Shown piece by piece: positions 35,124 to 43,113 of a stretch of 64,000 bases of DNA (position 1 is the stretch's first letter; every line of letters starts with the position of its first letter). A program made the position numbers and the translations under genes. Source of the stretch: Neisseria brasiliensis (GTDB taxonomy: Bacteria; Pseudomonadota; Gammaproteobacteria; Burkholderiales; Neisseriaceae); the NCBI RefSeq assembly GCF_009671065.1, contig NZ_CP046027.1:1674001-1738000 (forward strand). The letters are read 5' to 3'. Under the pieces are notes generated by a model, which had not been told where the DNA came from, did no database searches, and saw nothing but the letters and a program-made list of their open reading frames with translations.

Positions 35124-36083
35124 ATGGAAACGAATCAACAATTACGTACTACTCAAAGCTTGACCCAACATTTCGAAGGCACGGCTGCCGATGATGCTTA
35201 TTATGTGAAATCAACCCAAGATACCATTAAAGAACAGGCCAATGGCGGTTATGATACGGTGTACAGCGATGTCAGCTATGTGTTGCCGACCCATGTCGAA
35301 GCGCTGGTGTTAACCGGCAGCGCCAATATTTACGGCTCAGGCAACAACAGCGGCAATATGTTGGTAGGCAATGAAGGCAAAAACCGCTTGAACGGCGGTC
35401 GTGGTAATGATGAAATATTCGGTAATCACGGCAACGATGTGCTCAACGGCGGTGAAGGCCACGACAAACTTTATGGCGGTACCAGTAATGATGTTTTGAA
35501 CGGCCAAACCGGTAATGATGAGCTATACGGCGGCTTGGGTAGCGATACTTATTTTTTCCAAGCCAATAGCGGTAAGGATTTTTTATCTGACCGCGAAGGC
35601 AATAATACCGTACGTTTTGCTGCCGGTGTCAGCCCTGAAAGCATTCGCATTGAATCACTTTTAGACAGCGACGGTAATACCGGCTGGGTGATTCATTTTG
35701 ATGAACAAAATGCATTGATTATCGCCAATCAATACTTATACGGCGAAACCCTGGTGAATTTCGGACGGGGCGACGGCAAAGAAAGCCTTTACCTTGACTT
35801 AAAATCCGAGAGCGAAACCCTGCATTTCACCGGTGATTTGACCTTGTCGGATTTGACGCTGACCACCACCACACAAGGTGTATGGACAACGTGGCTTGTC
35901 GGCATCAAAGGCAGCAATGATTCCGTATCCATTGCGCAATACGAAGAAGGCGTGTTGAATTTCAACGATCAGCCCGGTACCGGCGTTGACCGCTTTACCT
36001 TTGAAAACGGTCAAAGCTACAGTGCTGCCGAATTCAGCGCCGCATTAAGCCAGCTGGAGCAAAACAACGCTGCCGTAATCTGA
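35124..36083 (+). CDS. Orphan RTX-type calcium-binding protein
   Basis: A 319-residue protein without signal peptide or membrane segment. Residues about 15-85 follow the pattern seen before RTX repeats (FEGTAADDAYYVKS, GGYDTVYSDVSYVLPTHVEALVLTG). About 85-145 holds nonapeptide repeats of GGxGNDxLY type (GGRGNDEIF, GGEGHDKLY, GQTGNDELYGGLGSD) that wrap calcium. The rest resembles the haemolysin-related C-terminal domain (VSPESIRIESL, VDRFTFENGQSYSAAEF). No enzyme or toxin domain and no type I secretion genes are near. It could be a small secreted surface protein like FrpC-type proteins, or a cut-down remnant. The start codon lacks a good ribosome site. Confidence 0.75.
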   Translation: METNQQLRTTQSLTQHFEGTAADDAYYVKSTQDTIKEQANGGYDTVYSDVSYVLPTHVEALVLTGSANIYGSGNNSGNMLVGNEGKNRLNGGRGNDEIFGNHGNDVLNGGEGHDKLYGGTSNDVLNGQTGNDELYGGLGSDTYFFQANSGKDFLSDREGNNTVRFAAGVSPESIRIESLLDSDGNTGWVIHFDEQNALIIANQYLYGETLVNFGRGDGKESLYLDLKSESETLHFTGDLTLSDLTLTTTTQGVWTTWLVGIKGSNDSVSIAQYEEGVLNFNDQPGTGVDRFTFENGQSYSAAEFSAALSQLEQNNAAVI

Positions 36084-36108
36084 TTGATGATTGAATTGTG
36101 ACAAAAAT

Positions 36109-36150
36109 AAAGGCCGTGTGAAAGCCATAGGTTTTCAGACGGCCTTTTGT
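36109..36150. terminator. Degenerate DUS inverted repeat after the RTX-type gene
   Basis: AAGGCCGTGTGAAA / TTTTCAGACGGCCTTTTG; one arm has C to G. Confidence 0.6.
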
Positions 36151-36282
36151 ATTTGATTCATTAATCATTGATTTATATTGGTTTTGTAATAGTTAAAAGA
36201 TTAAAGAATTTTTAGCTTTCAATCCGTATCGTCACATCTTTGTCACATTCCCTTGCTAAACTGCCTGCGGTTATTGAGCAAT

Positions 36283-36343
36283 AGGCCGTCTGAAACGTGC
36301 GGGCATTTTGTCGGGCAAATATCTTCAGTAGGCCGTCTGAAAC
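36283..36343. repeat. Two direct DUS copies ahead of phoX
   Basis: AGGCCGTCTGAAAC occurs twice in the same orientation (about 36283 and 36330), an arrangement unlike the usual inverted terminator pairs, so these serve uptake rather than termination. Confidence 0.6.
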
Positions 36344-36363
36344 ATATCTGAATAGGGAATATC

Positions 36364-38361
36364 ATGGGTAAACCATTTGTCGGCACCATCAAAAAATCAC
36401 ACGCCGAAGACATCGACAACAGCAGCAATAATCCGGCGTTTTCTCAAATTATGGACGCGCGCCTGTCACGCCGCCGCGTGTTGCAGAGCTTCGGCGCATT
36501 GGGTGTGACCAGCATGTTGCCGTTGAGCCTGATGAGCAAGGAAGCGCAAGCCGCGACAGAAGCAACACGTTTCCAACCAACACCACGCTTCTCGCGCGCC
36601 ACCACATTGGGCTTTAAGAGCGTACCGTTTTCCACTAAAGACAAAGTGATTGTGCCGGAAGGCTATACCGCGCAAGTGCTGTACCGTTGGGGCGACAGCA
36701 CCGGTATCGCGGGTAATATGCCGGCATTTAAGAGCAATGCGGGCAACAGCGCAGCCGAGCAGGCCGCACAAGCTGGTATGCACCACGACGGTATGGCGTT
36801 TTTCTCGCTGCCTTTGGGTTCACAAACATCCAACCGCGGCCTGCTGGCGATGAACCACGAATACATCGACAACGGCTTGCTGTTCCCTGACGGCATGGCC
36901 AACTGGTCGTTGGAAAAAGCCCGTAAAGGCCAAAACGCAATGGGGATTTCGATGGTGGAAGTTCGCCGTGGTGCCAATGGCTGGCAAGTGGTGCGTCCGT
37001 CGCCGTTTGCCCGCCGCATTACCGCCAACACCCCGATGAGCGTAACCGGCCCTGCACGCGGCCACAGCCTGATGCGCACCGCCGCCGACAGCCAAGGCGC
37101 GCTGGTGTTGGGTACGATGCAAAACTGTGCCAACGGCCGCACGCCGTGGGGCACTTATCTGACCTGCGAAGAAAACTGGAGCGACATTTTCACCAACAAC
37201 AGCGGCGAAATCACGCCATTGGAGAAACGCTACGGCATCGGCAAGGAAGAAAACGATTATCTGTGGAGCAAGGTGGACGAGCGTTTCGACAGCAGCAAAA
37301 ATCCGAATGAGCCGAACCGCTTTGGTTGGATTGTCGAAATCGACCCGTTTAATCCAAAATCCACGCCGCGCAAACACACGGGCTTGGGTCGCTTCAAACA
37401 CGAAGGCGCCGAGCTGACCGTTACCCCAAGCGGCCGTTTGGCAGTATATATGGGTGACGACCAACGTTTTGAATACATTTATAAATTTGTTTCAAAAAAC
37501 CGTTACCAACCGGGCGAGCAACACCGCGCGGCCAATATGCGTTTGCTGGAAGAGGGTACGCTGTATGTGGCGCGCTTCAATGAAGACGGCACCGGCGAAT
37601 GGCTGCCGTTGGTACACGGCCAAAACGGTTTGACCGCAGAAAACGGCTTTGCCGACCAAGGAGAATTGTTGGTGAAAACCCGTTTGGCGGCAGACAAAGT
37701 CGGCGCCACCAAAATGGATCGTCCGGAATGGATTTCCGCCGACCCGTTTAAATCCGGCAGCCTGTATTGCACTTTGACCAACAACAGCCAACGCGGCCAA
37801 GAAGGCAAACCGGGCACTGATGCCGCCAATCCGCGCAGCAATAATTTGTTTGGCCACATCATCCACTGGCAGGAAGCCGATGGTGACGGCACGCAAACCG
37901 CGTTTAAATGGGATATTTTGGTGATGGCGGGCAAACCGGATGCGGCCAAAGAAGAACATCGCGGCAACATCAGCGGCGACGCCTTCGGTAGTCCGGATGG
38001 TTTGGCATTCGATCATCGCGGTGTGTTGTGGATTCAAACCGACGTATCGACTTCCACGCTGAACATGAAAGAATATGCCGGCATGGGCAACAACCAAATG
38101 GTGGCTACGATTCCGGGTACCGACGAATACCGCCGTTTCCTGACCGCACCAAACGGCGCAGAAGTGACCGGCATTGCGTTCACACCGGACAATAAAACGC
38201 TGTTTATCAACATTCAACACCCAGGCGAACCGGCTAAAGGCGCGTCTGATCCGACCAATCCGAAAGCAGTATCGTCATGGCCGGAAGGCATTCGCGGCGG
38301 CCGTCCGCGTGCGGCAACGGTGGTGATTACCAAGAATGATGGTGGGTTGATTGGCAGCTAA
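36364..38361 (+). CDS. PhoX-family alkaline phosphatase (DUF839)
   Basis: A 665-residue Tat-exported protein. N-terminus has the twin-Arg motif SRRRVLQSFGALG (about residues 36-48) and AQA cleavage near 64. The body is a PhoX beta-propeller: YRWGDSTG, NHEYIDNGLLFPDG, and WGTYLTCEENWSD whose Cys268 matches the iron ligand of Pseudomonas PhoX; KHTGLGRFKHEGAEL, FGSPDGLAFDHRGVLWIQTD and TPNGAEVTG-like blocks follow. PhoX enzymes release phosphate from organic esters in the periplasm using Fe3+ and Ca2+. Other DUF839 proteins have unknown roles, so the substrate is a family inference. Monocistronic. Confidence 0.88.
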   Translation: MGKPFVGTIKKSHAEDIDNSSNNPAFSQIMDARLSRRRVLQSFGALGVTSMLPLSLMSKEAQAATEATRFQPTPRFSRATTLGFKSVPFSTKDKVIVPEGYTAQVLYRWGDSTGIAGNMPAFKSNAGNSAAEQAAQAGMHHDGMAFFSLPLGSQTSNRGLLAMNHEYIDNGLLFPDGMANWSLEKARKGQNAMGISMVEVRRGANGWQVVRPSPFARRITANTPMSVTGPARGHSLMRTAADSQGALVLGTMQNCANGRTPWGTYLTCEENWSDIFTNNSGEITPLEKRYGIGKEENDYLWSKVDERFDSSKNPNEPNRFGWIVEIDPFNPKSTPRKHTGLGRFKHEGAELTVTPSGRLAVYMGDDQRFEYIYKFVSKNRYQPGEQHRAANMRLLEEGTLYVARFNEDGTGEWLPLVHGQNGLTAENGFADQGELLVKTRLAADKVGATKMDRPEWISADPFKSGSLYCTLTNNSQRGQEGKPGTDAANPRSNNLFGHIIHWQEADGDGTQTAFKWDILVMAGKPDAAKEEHRGNISGDAFGSPDGLAFDHRGVLWIQTDVSTSTLNMKEYAGMGNNQMVATIPGTDEYRRFLTAPNGAEVTGIAFTPDNKTLFINIQHPGEPAKGASDPTNPKAVSSWPEGIRGGRPRAATVVITKNDGGLIGS

Positions 38362-38387
38362 ATAAAAATCCTTCTAATGACAACACA

Positions 38388-38424
38388 AAGGCCGTCTGAA
38401 CAATATTTGTTCAGACGGCCTTTA
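38388..38424. terminator. DUS terminator between convergent phoX-like and ldcA genes
   Basis: AAAGGCCGTCTGAACA / TGTTCAGACGGCCTTT. Confidence 0.8.
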
Positions 38425-38438
38425 CTATTGACGATGAA

Positions 38439-39626
38439 TTACTCAATCACTTCTTCGATAATCGTGTTGTAAGAAGAGGAATCGAAGGTTGGCATTGGCG
38501 GCGGCAACAGCGTATCGAGGCTGAGGCTGTTGGCATTTAAGGTCGGGTAGCCGCTGAAGGTTACCGAATAGCCGCCGCTGCCGGTGCTGCGCACTTTAGC
38601 GTGTGCGCCTAGTGGGAAGGTGGCTTTATTGGTGATGTGGCCGAATGGGAAGCCGCTCAATACCGGCACACGGGTTACGCGGTTGATTTGGTTGATGACC
38701 GCCGACAAATCATAGCTCGAATCATAGATATCGCGGATGGTGCCCATACGGAAATCGCCGAAGATAATCGCACGTTGCTTTTGCAATACACCGGATAAAT
38801 AGAGCGTATTGAGCATGCGCTCGATGCGGTAAGGCTGTTCGCCCACATCTTCGAGAAACAGGATGCCGCCGTTGATATCGGGCATGTAAGGCGTACCGGC
38901 CAATGAGGCCAATACACTCAAATTGCCCCCCCAGAGTGTGCCTTCCACATTCATATCGCTGCGCTGGATGGCGGAGACATCGATGATGTTGGTGGTGTTG
39001 GTGGTGCCGCGGATAAACGAATCCATGGTGTACACGCTCGGGGTAGGTTTACCGAATTCGCTATACACCATCGGGCCGGCAAAACTCATCATATTGCCTT
39101 TGGCCAACAAGGCCAATTGCACGGCGCATACGTCGCTGAAGCCGAAAAATAAGGTGCCGCGTTCACGCATACGCGCGCCCAAGGAAGCAAAATCAATGTT
39201 TGGCAACAAACGTGCCGCACCATAGCCGCCGCGCAAGCCCATCAAGACTTTAGGCGTTTTCACACGGCCGCTGGCGACTTCTTGGAAATCATTGATGCGC
39301 TCGGCATCGGTTCCGGCAAAGCGCTGATAACGGCGCAAACCGGCCTGCTGGTTGGTGACGGTAAAACCGGCGTTATACAGGCGGGTTAAGCCGACATTGA
39401 CGCGGTCGTAAGATTCGGCAAAGCCGGAAGGCGCGACAACACGCAAAATATTGTCACCGGAGCGGGCAGGTTGGGGGCGGCGGGGTTGCACAGTTTGGCT
39501 TCTTGATGGGGTACGGTTAACAGTAGGTTTCTGGGTAGAGCTGGTGCCACAGGCTTGCAGCAATCCTGCACCGGCCACTGCGGCCGAAGCGCGTAAAAAA
39601 TGGCGGCGGGAAGGTTTCCAAGACAT
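38439..39626 (-). CDS. ldcA: LD-carboxypeptidase (S66), Tat lipoprotein
   Basis: A 395-residue periplasmic enzyme that trims the terminal D-Ala from tetrapeptide stems of peptidoglycan. Start at MSWKPSRRHFLRASAAVAGAGLLQACG, which combines a twin-Arg motif with a lipobox (Cys26). Catalytic triad visible: Ser164 in FFGFSDVCAVQ, Glu259 in ILFLEDVGE, His330 in GFPFGHI. LdcA in gonococcus controls release of NOD1-active fragments. A G7 tract (38926-38932, coding W232-G-G) lies in the catalytic domain and could slip. The Pro/Arg/Gln linker follows the lipobox. Confidence 0.92.
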   Translation of the reverse strand: MSWKPSRRHFLRASAAVAGAGLLQACGTSSTQKPTVNRTPSRSQTVQPRRPQPARSGDNILRVVAPSGFAESYDRVNVGLTRLYNAGFTVTNQQAGLRRYQRFAGTDAERINDFQEVASGRVKTPKVLMGLRGGYGAARLLPNIDFASLGARMRERGTLFFGFSDVCAVQLALLAKGNMMSFAGPMVYSEFGKPTPSVYTMDSFIRGTTNTTNIIDVSAIQRSDMNVEGTLWGGNLSVLASLAGTPYMPDINGGILFLEDVGEQPYRIERMLNTLYLSGVLQKQRAIIFGDFRMGTIRDIYDSSYDLSAVINQINRVTRVPVLSGFPFGHITNKATFPLGAHAKVRSTGSGGYSVTFSGYPTLNANSLSLDTLLPPPMPTFDSSSYNTIIEEVIE

Positions 39627-39723
39627 AAAACATCCTTTTTGATGGGGCGGCAAAACGCCGTATAGTTCATTTATATCAGGCCGTTTGAACAGCAGGCAGC
39701 CAAATAAATGGGATTGATTAAAT

Positions 39724-39761
39724 GTTTCAGACGGCCTGTAATCCAAGAGGCCGTCTGAAAC
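39724..39761. terminator. DUS inverted repeat after the HIT gene
   Basis: GTTTCAGACGGCCT / AGGCCGTCTGAAAC, touching the minus-strand stop of the HIT gene. Confidence 0.75.
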
Positions 39762-40160
39762 TTAAGCCAGCAGGGCTTTGATTTGTTGCGGCCAATCTTG
39801 CGGCAGCGTCATTTCGTGGCTGCGGCTGGCCGGTGCCCAAATCGGTGCCGGAAAATTGGCATCGTTTTCAAAACGCGCAATCACATGCCAATGCAGGTGC
39901 GGCACCACATTACCCAAGCTCGCCAAATTGATTTTGGTCGGTTTCAATACTTGGCGCATGGCGGATTCCACGCGATAGACCATATCCATGATTTCATCGC
40001 GCTGCGCTTGCGGCAAATCGGTCATTTCCGCGACATGTTGTTGCCAAATCACGCGACAGAAAGCAGGCGAACCGGCTTCATTGTGCACGGCAATCACGCG
40101 CAGATTCGGTGTTTGCAGCAAAACATCTTCATTTTCCGCATGGCAAATCGGGCAACTCAT
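39762..40160 (-). CDS. HIT-family hydrolase
   Basis: A 132-residue histidine-triad protein. Start at MSCPICHAENEDVLLQTPNLRV; 12 further codons are open but weak. N-terminal CPIC pair and the triad VVPHLHWHVIARF (catalytic middle His). HIT enzymes hydrolyse nucleoside phosphoramidates or dinucleoside polyphosphates; the Pro/Trp-rich C-terminus (APIWAPASRSHEMTLPQDWPQQI) marks the branch often paired with RNase H genes. rnhA lies next on the same strand, with a DUS hairpin between. Substrate unknown. Confidence 0.9.
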   Translation of the reverse strand: MSCPICHAENEDVLLQTPNLRVIAVHNEAGSPAFCRVIWQQHVAEMTDLPQAQRDEIMDMVYRVESAMRQVLKPTKINLASLGNVVPHLHWHVIARFENDANFPAPIWAPASRSHEMTLPQDWPQQIKALLA

Positions 40161-40208
40161 GGCAATCCTTATGACATCAATCGAATCGAAGGGCATATTC
40201 TAAGAGAA

Positions 40209-40243
40209 AAGGCCGTCTGAATCATCTTTTCAGACGGCCTTTT
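40209..40243. terminator. DUS terminator after rnhA
   Basis: AAAGGCCGTCTGAA / TTTTCAGACGGCCTTTT on the minus-strand side of rnhA. Confidence 0.75.
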
Positions 40244-40327
40244 GACATAACTTTAGAAAAATGTGGCAATTTGTCGGTTGGGAAACAAGTTTGGCAGAAG
40301 ATGTAATGAATCTTTCATTTGCGCACA

Positions 40328-40765
40328 CTACATAAATTTTGCCGCGCCACGGTTGGCCAATTCATCGGCGCGTTCGTTTTCCGCATGTCCCGCGTGGCCT
40401 TTGACCCACGTCCAGCGTACATCATGTTGGCTGACCAGTTCATCCAGCGTTTTCCACAAATCATCGTTTTTCACCGGCTTTTTGGCGGCGGTTTTCCAGC
40501 CGTTTTTTTTCCAGCCGGCAATCCAGCTTTCCATGCCGTTTTTGACGTATTGCGAGTCGGTGCAGACTTGCACGGTGCAGCGGCGTTTCAAGCTTTTCAA
40601 GCCTTCGATGACGGCGGTGAGTTCCATGCGGTTGTTGGTGGTTTCGGCTTCGCCGCCGAATAGCTCTTTTTCATGCACGCCGTAGCGCATCAACACGCCC
40701 CAGCCGCCCGCACCCGGATTGCCTTTGCAGGCGCCGTCGGTATATAGGTAAACGGTTTTATCCAT
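40328..40765 (-). CDS. rnhA: Ribonuclease HI
   Basis: A 145-residue RNase HI that cuts RNA in RNA-DNA hybrids (R-loops, Okazaki primers). Active-site acids Asp10 (YLYTDGACKGNPGAGGWG), Glu47 (TTNNRMELTAVIEGL), Asp69 (VCTDSQYVKNG) and the C-terminal Asp in HAENERADELAN are all present, as is the basic handle region GWKKNGWKTAAKKPVKN. Normal length. Stand-alone. Confidence 0.96.
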   Translation of the reverse strand: MDKTVYLYTDGACKGNPGAGGWGVLMRYGVHEKELFGGEAETTNNRMELTAVIEGLKSLKRRCTVQVCTDSQYVKNGMESWIAGWKKNGWKTAAKKPVKNDDLWKTLDELVSQHDVRWTWVKGHAGHAENERADELANRGAAKFM

Positions 40766-40872
40766 AAAACGTCTCTTGATTGAACCGCCGAATCATAACA
40801 CAGGCCGTCTGAAAAGATTGAATTTAAAATAAACAAGCATATAATATGAATGTTATTTTAAAAGGAAACCAC

Positions 40873-41742
40873 ATGAGCGCGTCACAAGCATTATTCCGCT
40901 ATCAGCAATTGCCGGTTTGGACTGCCGACACCATTCCCGAAGCCTTATTGAGCCAACACAATACCCAAGAAGGTACATGGGGCAATTTAATCGTCAAAAA
41001 AGGCCGTCTGAAATTTTATGAATTGTCGGAAACAGGCGAAACTTTGGCCGAACACGAACTCACGTCCGAGACCGATGATTGGCTGATTGCGCCGCAGCAA
41101 TGGCATAAAATCCAAGCGCAAACGGCTGATACCGAAATCCAGCTTGAGTTCTACTGCCAAGCCGCGGATTATTTCCACAAAAAATACGGCATGAGCGCCA
41201 CGCATTCTGCCGTACGCGCCGCTGAAAACATCGTGCCGCCGGGCAAGGCATTGGACATGGGCTGCGGACAAGGCCGCAATGCGTTGTATCTCGCGTTGCA
41301 AGGATTCGACGTCACCGCCGTCGATAACAACCCGATGGCGGTGCAAAACGTGCAGGAGCTGGCCGCACGCGAAGGGCTGGAAGTGGATGCGTTTGAATAC
41401 GATTTAAATGCCGCCAATATTCAGGACGATTTCGATTACATTGTGGCAACCGTGGTGATGATGTTCCTCCAGCCGCGCTTTATTCCGCAAGTGATTGCCA
41501 ACATGAAAACGCGCACCAAAGCTGGTGGCTACAATTTGATTGTCTCGGCGATGGATACCGAAGATTTTCTATGCCCGATGCCGTTTCCGTTTAAATTCAG
41601 CGAAGGCGAATTGCGCGAATACTATCAGGATTGGGAATTAGTTGAATACAAAGAAGAATTGGGTGCGATGCACGCCAAAGACGAATTTGGCAATCCGATT
41701 CAGTTTAAATTTGTGACCATGCTGGCGAAAAAGCCGGCGTAA
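40873..41742 (+). CDS. tehB: TehB-type SAM methyltransferase with DUF1971 domain
   Basis: A 289-residue two-domain protein like Haemophilus TehB: N-terminal cupin-like DUF1971 domain (about 1-90, FRYQQLPVWTADTIPEALLSQHNTQEGTWG) and C-terminal class I methyltransferase with ALDMGCGQGRNALYLALQGFDVTAVDNN. Start at the ATG after AAAAGGAAACCAC; an earlier in-frame ATG at 40846 is less likely. It detoxifies tellurite and related oxyanions by methylation; the natural substrate is unclear. A DUS lies inside the gene at 41001-41012, read as GRLK. Confidence 0.9.
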   Translation: MSASQALFRYQQLPVWTADTIPEALLSQHNTQEGTWGNLIVKKGRLKFYELSETGETLAEHELTSETDDWLIAPQQWHKIQAQTADTEIQLEFYCQAADYFHKKYGMSATHSAVRAAENIVPPGKALDMGCGQGRNALYLALQGFDVTAVDNNPMAVQNVQELAAREGLEVDAFEYDLNAANIQDDFDYIVATVVMMFLQPRFIPQVIANMKTRTKAGGYNLIVSAMDTEDFLCPMPFPFKFSEGELREYYQDWELVEYKEELGAMHAKDEFGNPIQFKFVTMLAKKPA

Positions 41743-41747
41743 AGCAA

Positions 41748-41778
41748 TAGGCCGTCTGAAGTGTTCAGACGGCCTATG
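41748..41778. terminator. DUS inverted repeat between convergent genes
   Basis: ATAGGCCGTCTGAA / TTCAGACGGCCTAT with a 3-base loop. Confidence 0.75.
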
Positions 41779-41794
41779 ATGATTGATATGATCG

Positions 41795-42967
41795 TTATGC
41801 CAAAATTTCTTCAAATTTGCCAATCAATTGATTAATAATAGCTTCTTCGCTGAATTCGGTCAAACAATCTTGACGCAGCTTTTGTGGTGAGAAACGGTCG
41901 CGCTGTTCATACATTTGAATCAATGCATCGGCGAGTGCATCGATGTTTTCAGCCGGAATCAGAAAACCGTTTTCCGGCCGCACAATCGATTGTGGCCCGC
42001 CGCATTTTGTGGCAATTACCGGTAAGCCTTGCGACAGGGCTTCGATATACACCACGCCGAAGGTTTCGGTGCGGCTGGCCAACACAAACGCATCGCTTTG
42101 GCGCATTAAATTCAATACTTCATTGGTTTTCAGCGCGCCTAAGAAGCTGACTGATTCGGTAATGCCCAATTGTTTGGCAAGATTTTTTAGATTCTCGCCT
42201 TCCGGGCCGGCACCGCCGATTTTGAGTTTTAAATCAGGATATTTCTGCAAGGCTTTGGCAAAGGCGGGCAGGAGTAAATCATGGCCTTTTAAATGGCGCA
42301 AATGGGAAACGCTGCAAAAGGTGAAATCGCTTTCTGATTTTTCAGGAAATTCAAACGGTTGGGTGAAGTTTTTGCCTAAAATATTCGGTAAATAAGACCA
42401 TTGTGTGCCGGGATATTTTTGATTGAGTAAGTCGGCAAAATCGCGACTGACGGCATAAAGGCCGGAAGCGTGTTTGGCTGCTTCGCGCATAGCCGGCCAT
42501 TGGTCATCACGAATCAGATCGCGGGCGTAGGTGCTGCTGTGTTCCGTGATAATGTAGGGAATGCCGTATTTCTTGAAGATTTTACAGGCCAAAATGCCGG
42601 CATAATTCACCACATGCGCATGAATTAAATCGGGTTTGCCGTTTTCTTTGATGTAGGCTTCAAATGCTTTCATGCCTGCACGTACCCACAACACGCGGTT
42701 TAAATCAACAAAAGGCGAGCGCGGGAACAGATACATGCCGTCATAAACATAGATATCCATTTGGTTTTCTTGATATTTTCTAAGTCCGTAAGGGCCGCTA
42801 AGCAAGGTTTTCGGCTGCGCGCGCAGGTGGCGGAACATCGGCGCAATGACACTGACTTTGTTGATTTTGCTGCTTTTCTGCAAGCCTTGAGCCTGAATTC
42901 TGAAGAAAATTCCATCAACATCTTGCTGGGATTTGGGATACCAAGAAGGGAGAACGACAACGTGCAT
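41795..42967 (-). CDS. Glycosyltransferase, family 4 (GT-B fold)
   Basis: A 390-residue retaining GT-B transferase. N-terminal acceptor half: VVVLPSWYPKSQQDVDGIFFRIQAQGLQ and DLIHAHVVNYAGILACK. C-terminal donor half: FCSVSHLRHLKGHDLLLPAFAKAL, KIGGAGPEG, and the EX7E motif TFGVVYIEALSQGLPVIATKCGG. Such enzymes add sugars from nucleotide-sugars; the acceptor (lipooligosaccharide, glycoprotein or other) is not told by context, because no other glycan genes are nearby. A palindrome lies just upstream of the start (42991-43008). Confidence 0.88.
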   Translation of the reverse strand: MHVVVLPSWYPKSQQDVDGIFFRIQAQGLQKSSKINKVSVIAPMFRHLRAQPKTLLSGPYGLRKYQENQMDIYVYDGMYLFPRSPFVDLNRVLWVRAGMKAFEAYIKENGKPDLIHAHVVNYAGILACKIFKKYGIPYIITEHSSTYARDLIRDDQWPAMREAAKHASGLYAVSRDFADLLNQKYPGTQWSYLPNILGKNFTQPFEFPEKSESDFTFCSVSHLRHLKGHDLLLPAFAKALQKYPDLKLKIGGAGPEGENLKNLAKQLGITESVSFLGALKTNEVLNLMRQSDAFVLASRTETFGVVYIEALSQGLPVIATKCGGPQSIVRPENGFLIPAENIDALADALIQMYEQRDRFSPQKLRQDCLTEFSEEAIINQLIGKFEEILA

Positions 42968-42990
42968 GGGGATTCCTGAAAAGAGATAGG

Positions 42991-43008
42991 GAATGATTCA
43001 AATCATTC
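42991..43008. promoter_or_regulatory. Perfect palindrome upstream of the glycosyltransferase gene
   Basis: GAATGATT-CA-AATCATTC: 8-base arms, 2-base centre, about 24 bases upstream of the gene's start codon. Could be an operator or a leader hairpin; no known regulator matched. Confidence 0.4.
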
Positions 43009-43064
43009 AGACCTAAAGAATCGAAAATAATTCAATTTCAATAATGGATATTTGATGGGAAGAA

Positions 43065-43101
43065 TAGGCCGTCTGAAAGGAAATGCTTTCAGACGGCCTT
43101 T
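43065..43101. terminator. DUS terminator after pmbA
   Basis: AGGCCGTCTGAAAG / CTTTCAGACGGCCTTT on the minus-strand 3' side of pmbA. Confidence 0.75.
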
Positions 43102-43113
43102 AACTATCCACCC

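Noticed and set aside
36820..38220. Minus-strand frames of 214 and 242 codons opposite the PhoX-like gene
   Set aside because: Antisense shadows with no family resemblance; the plus-strand gene is clearly the coding one.
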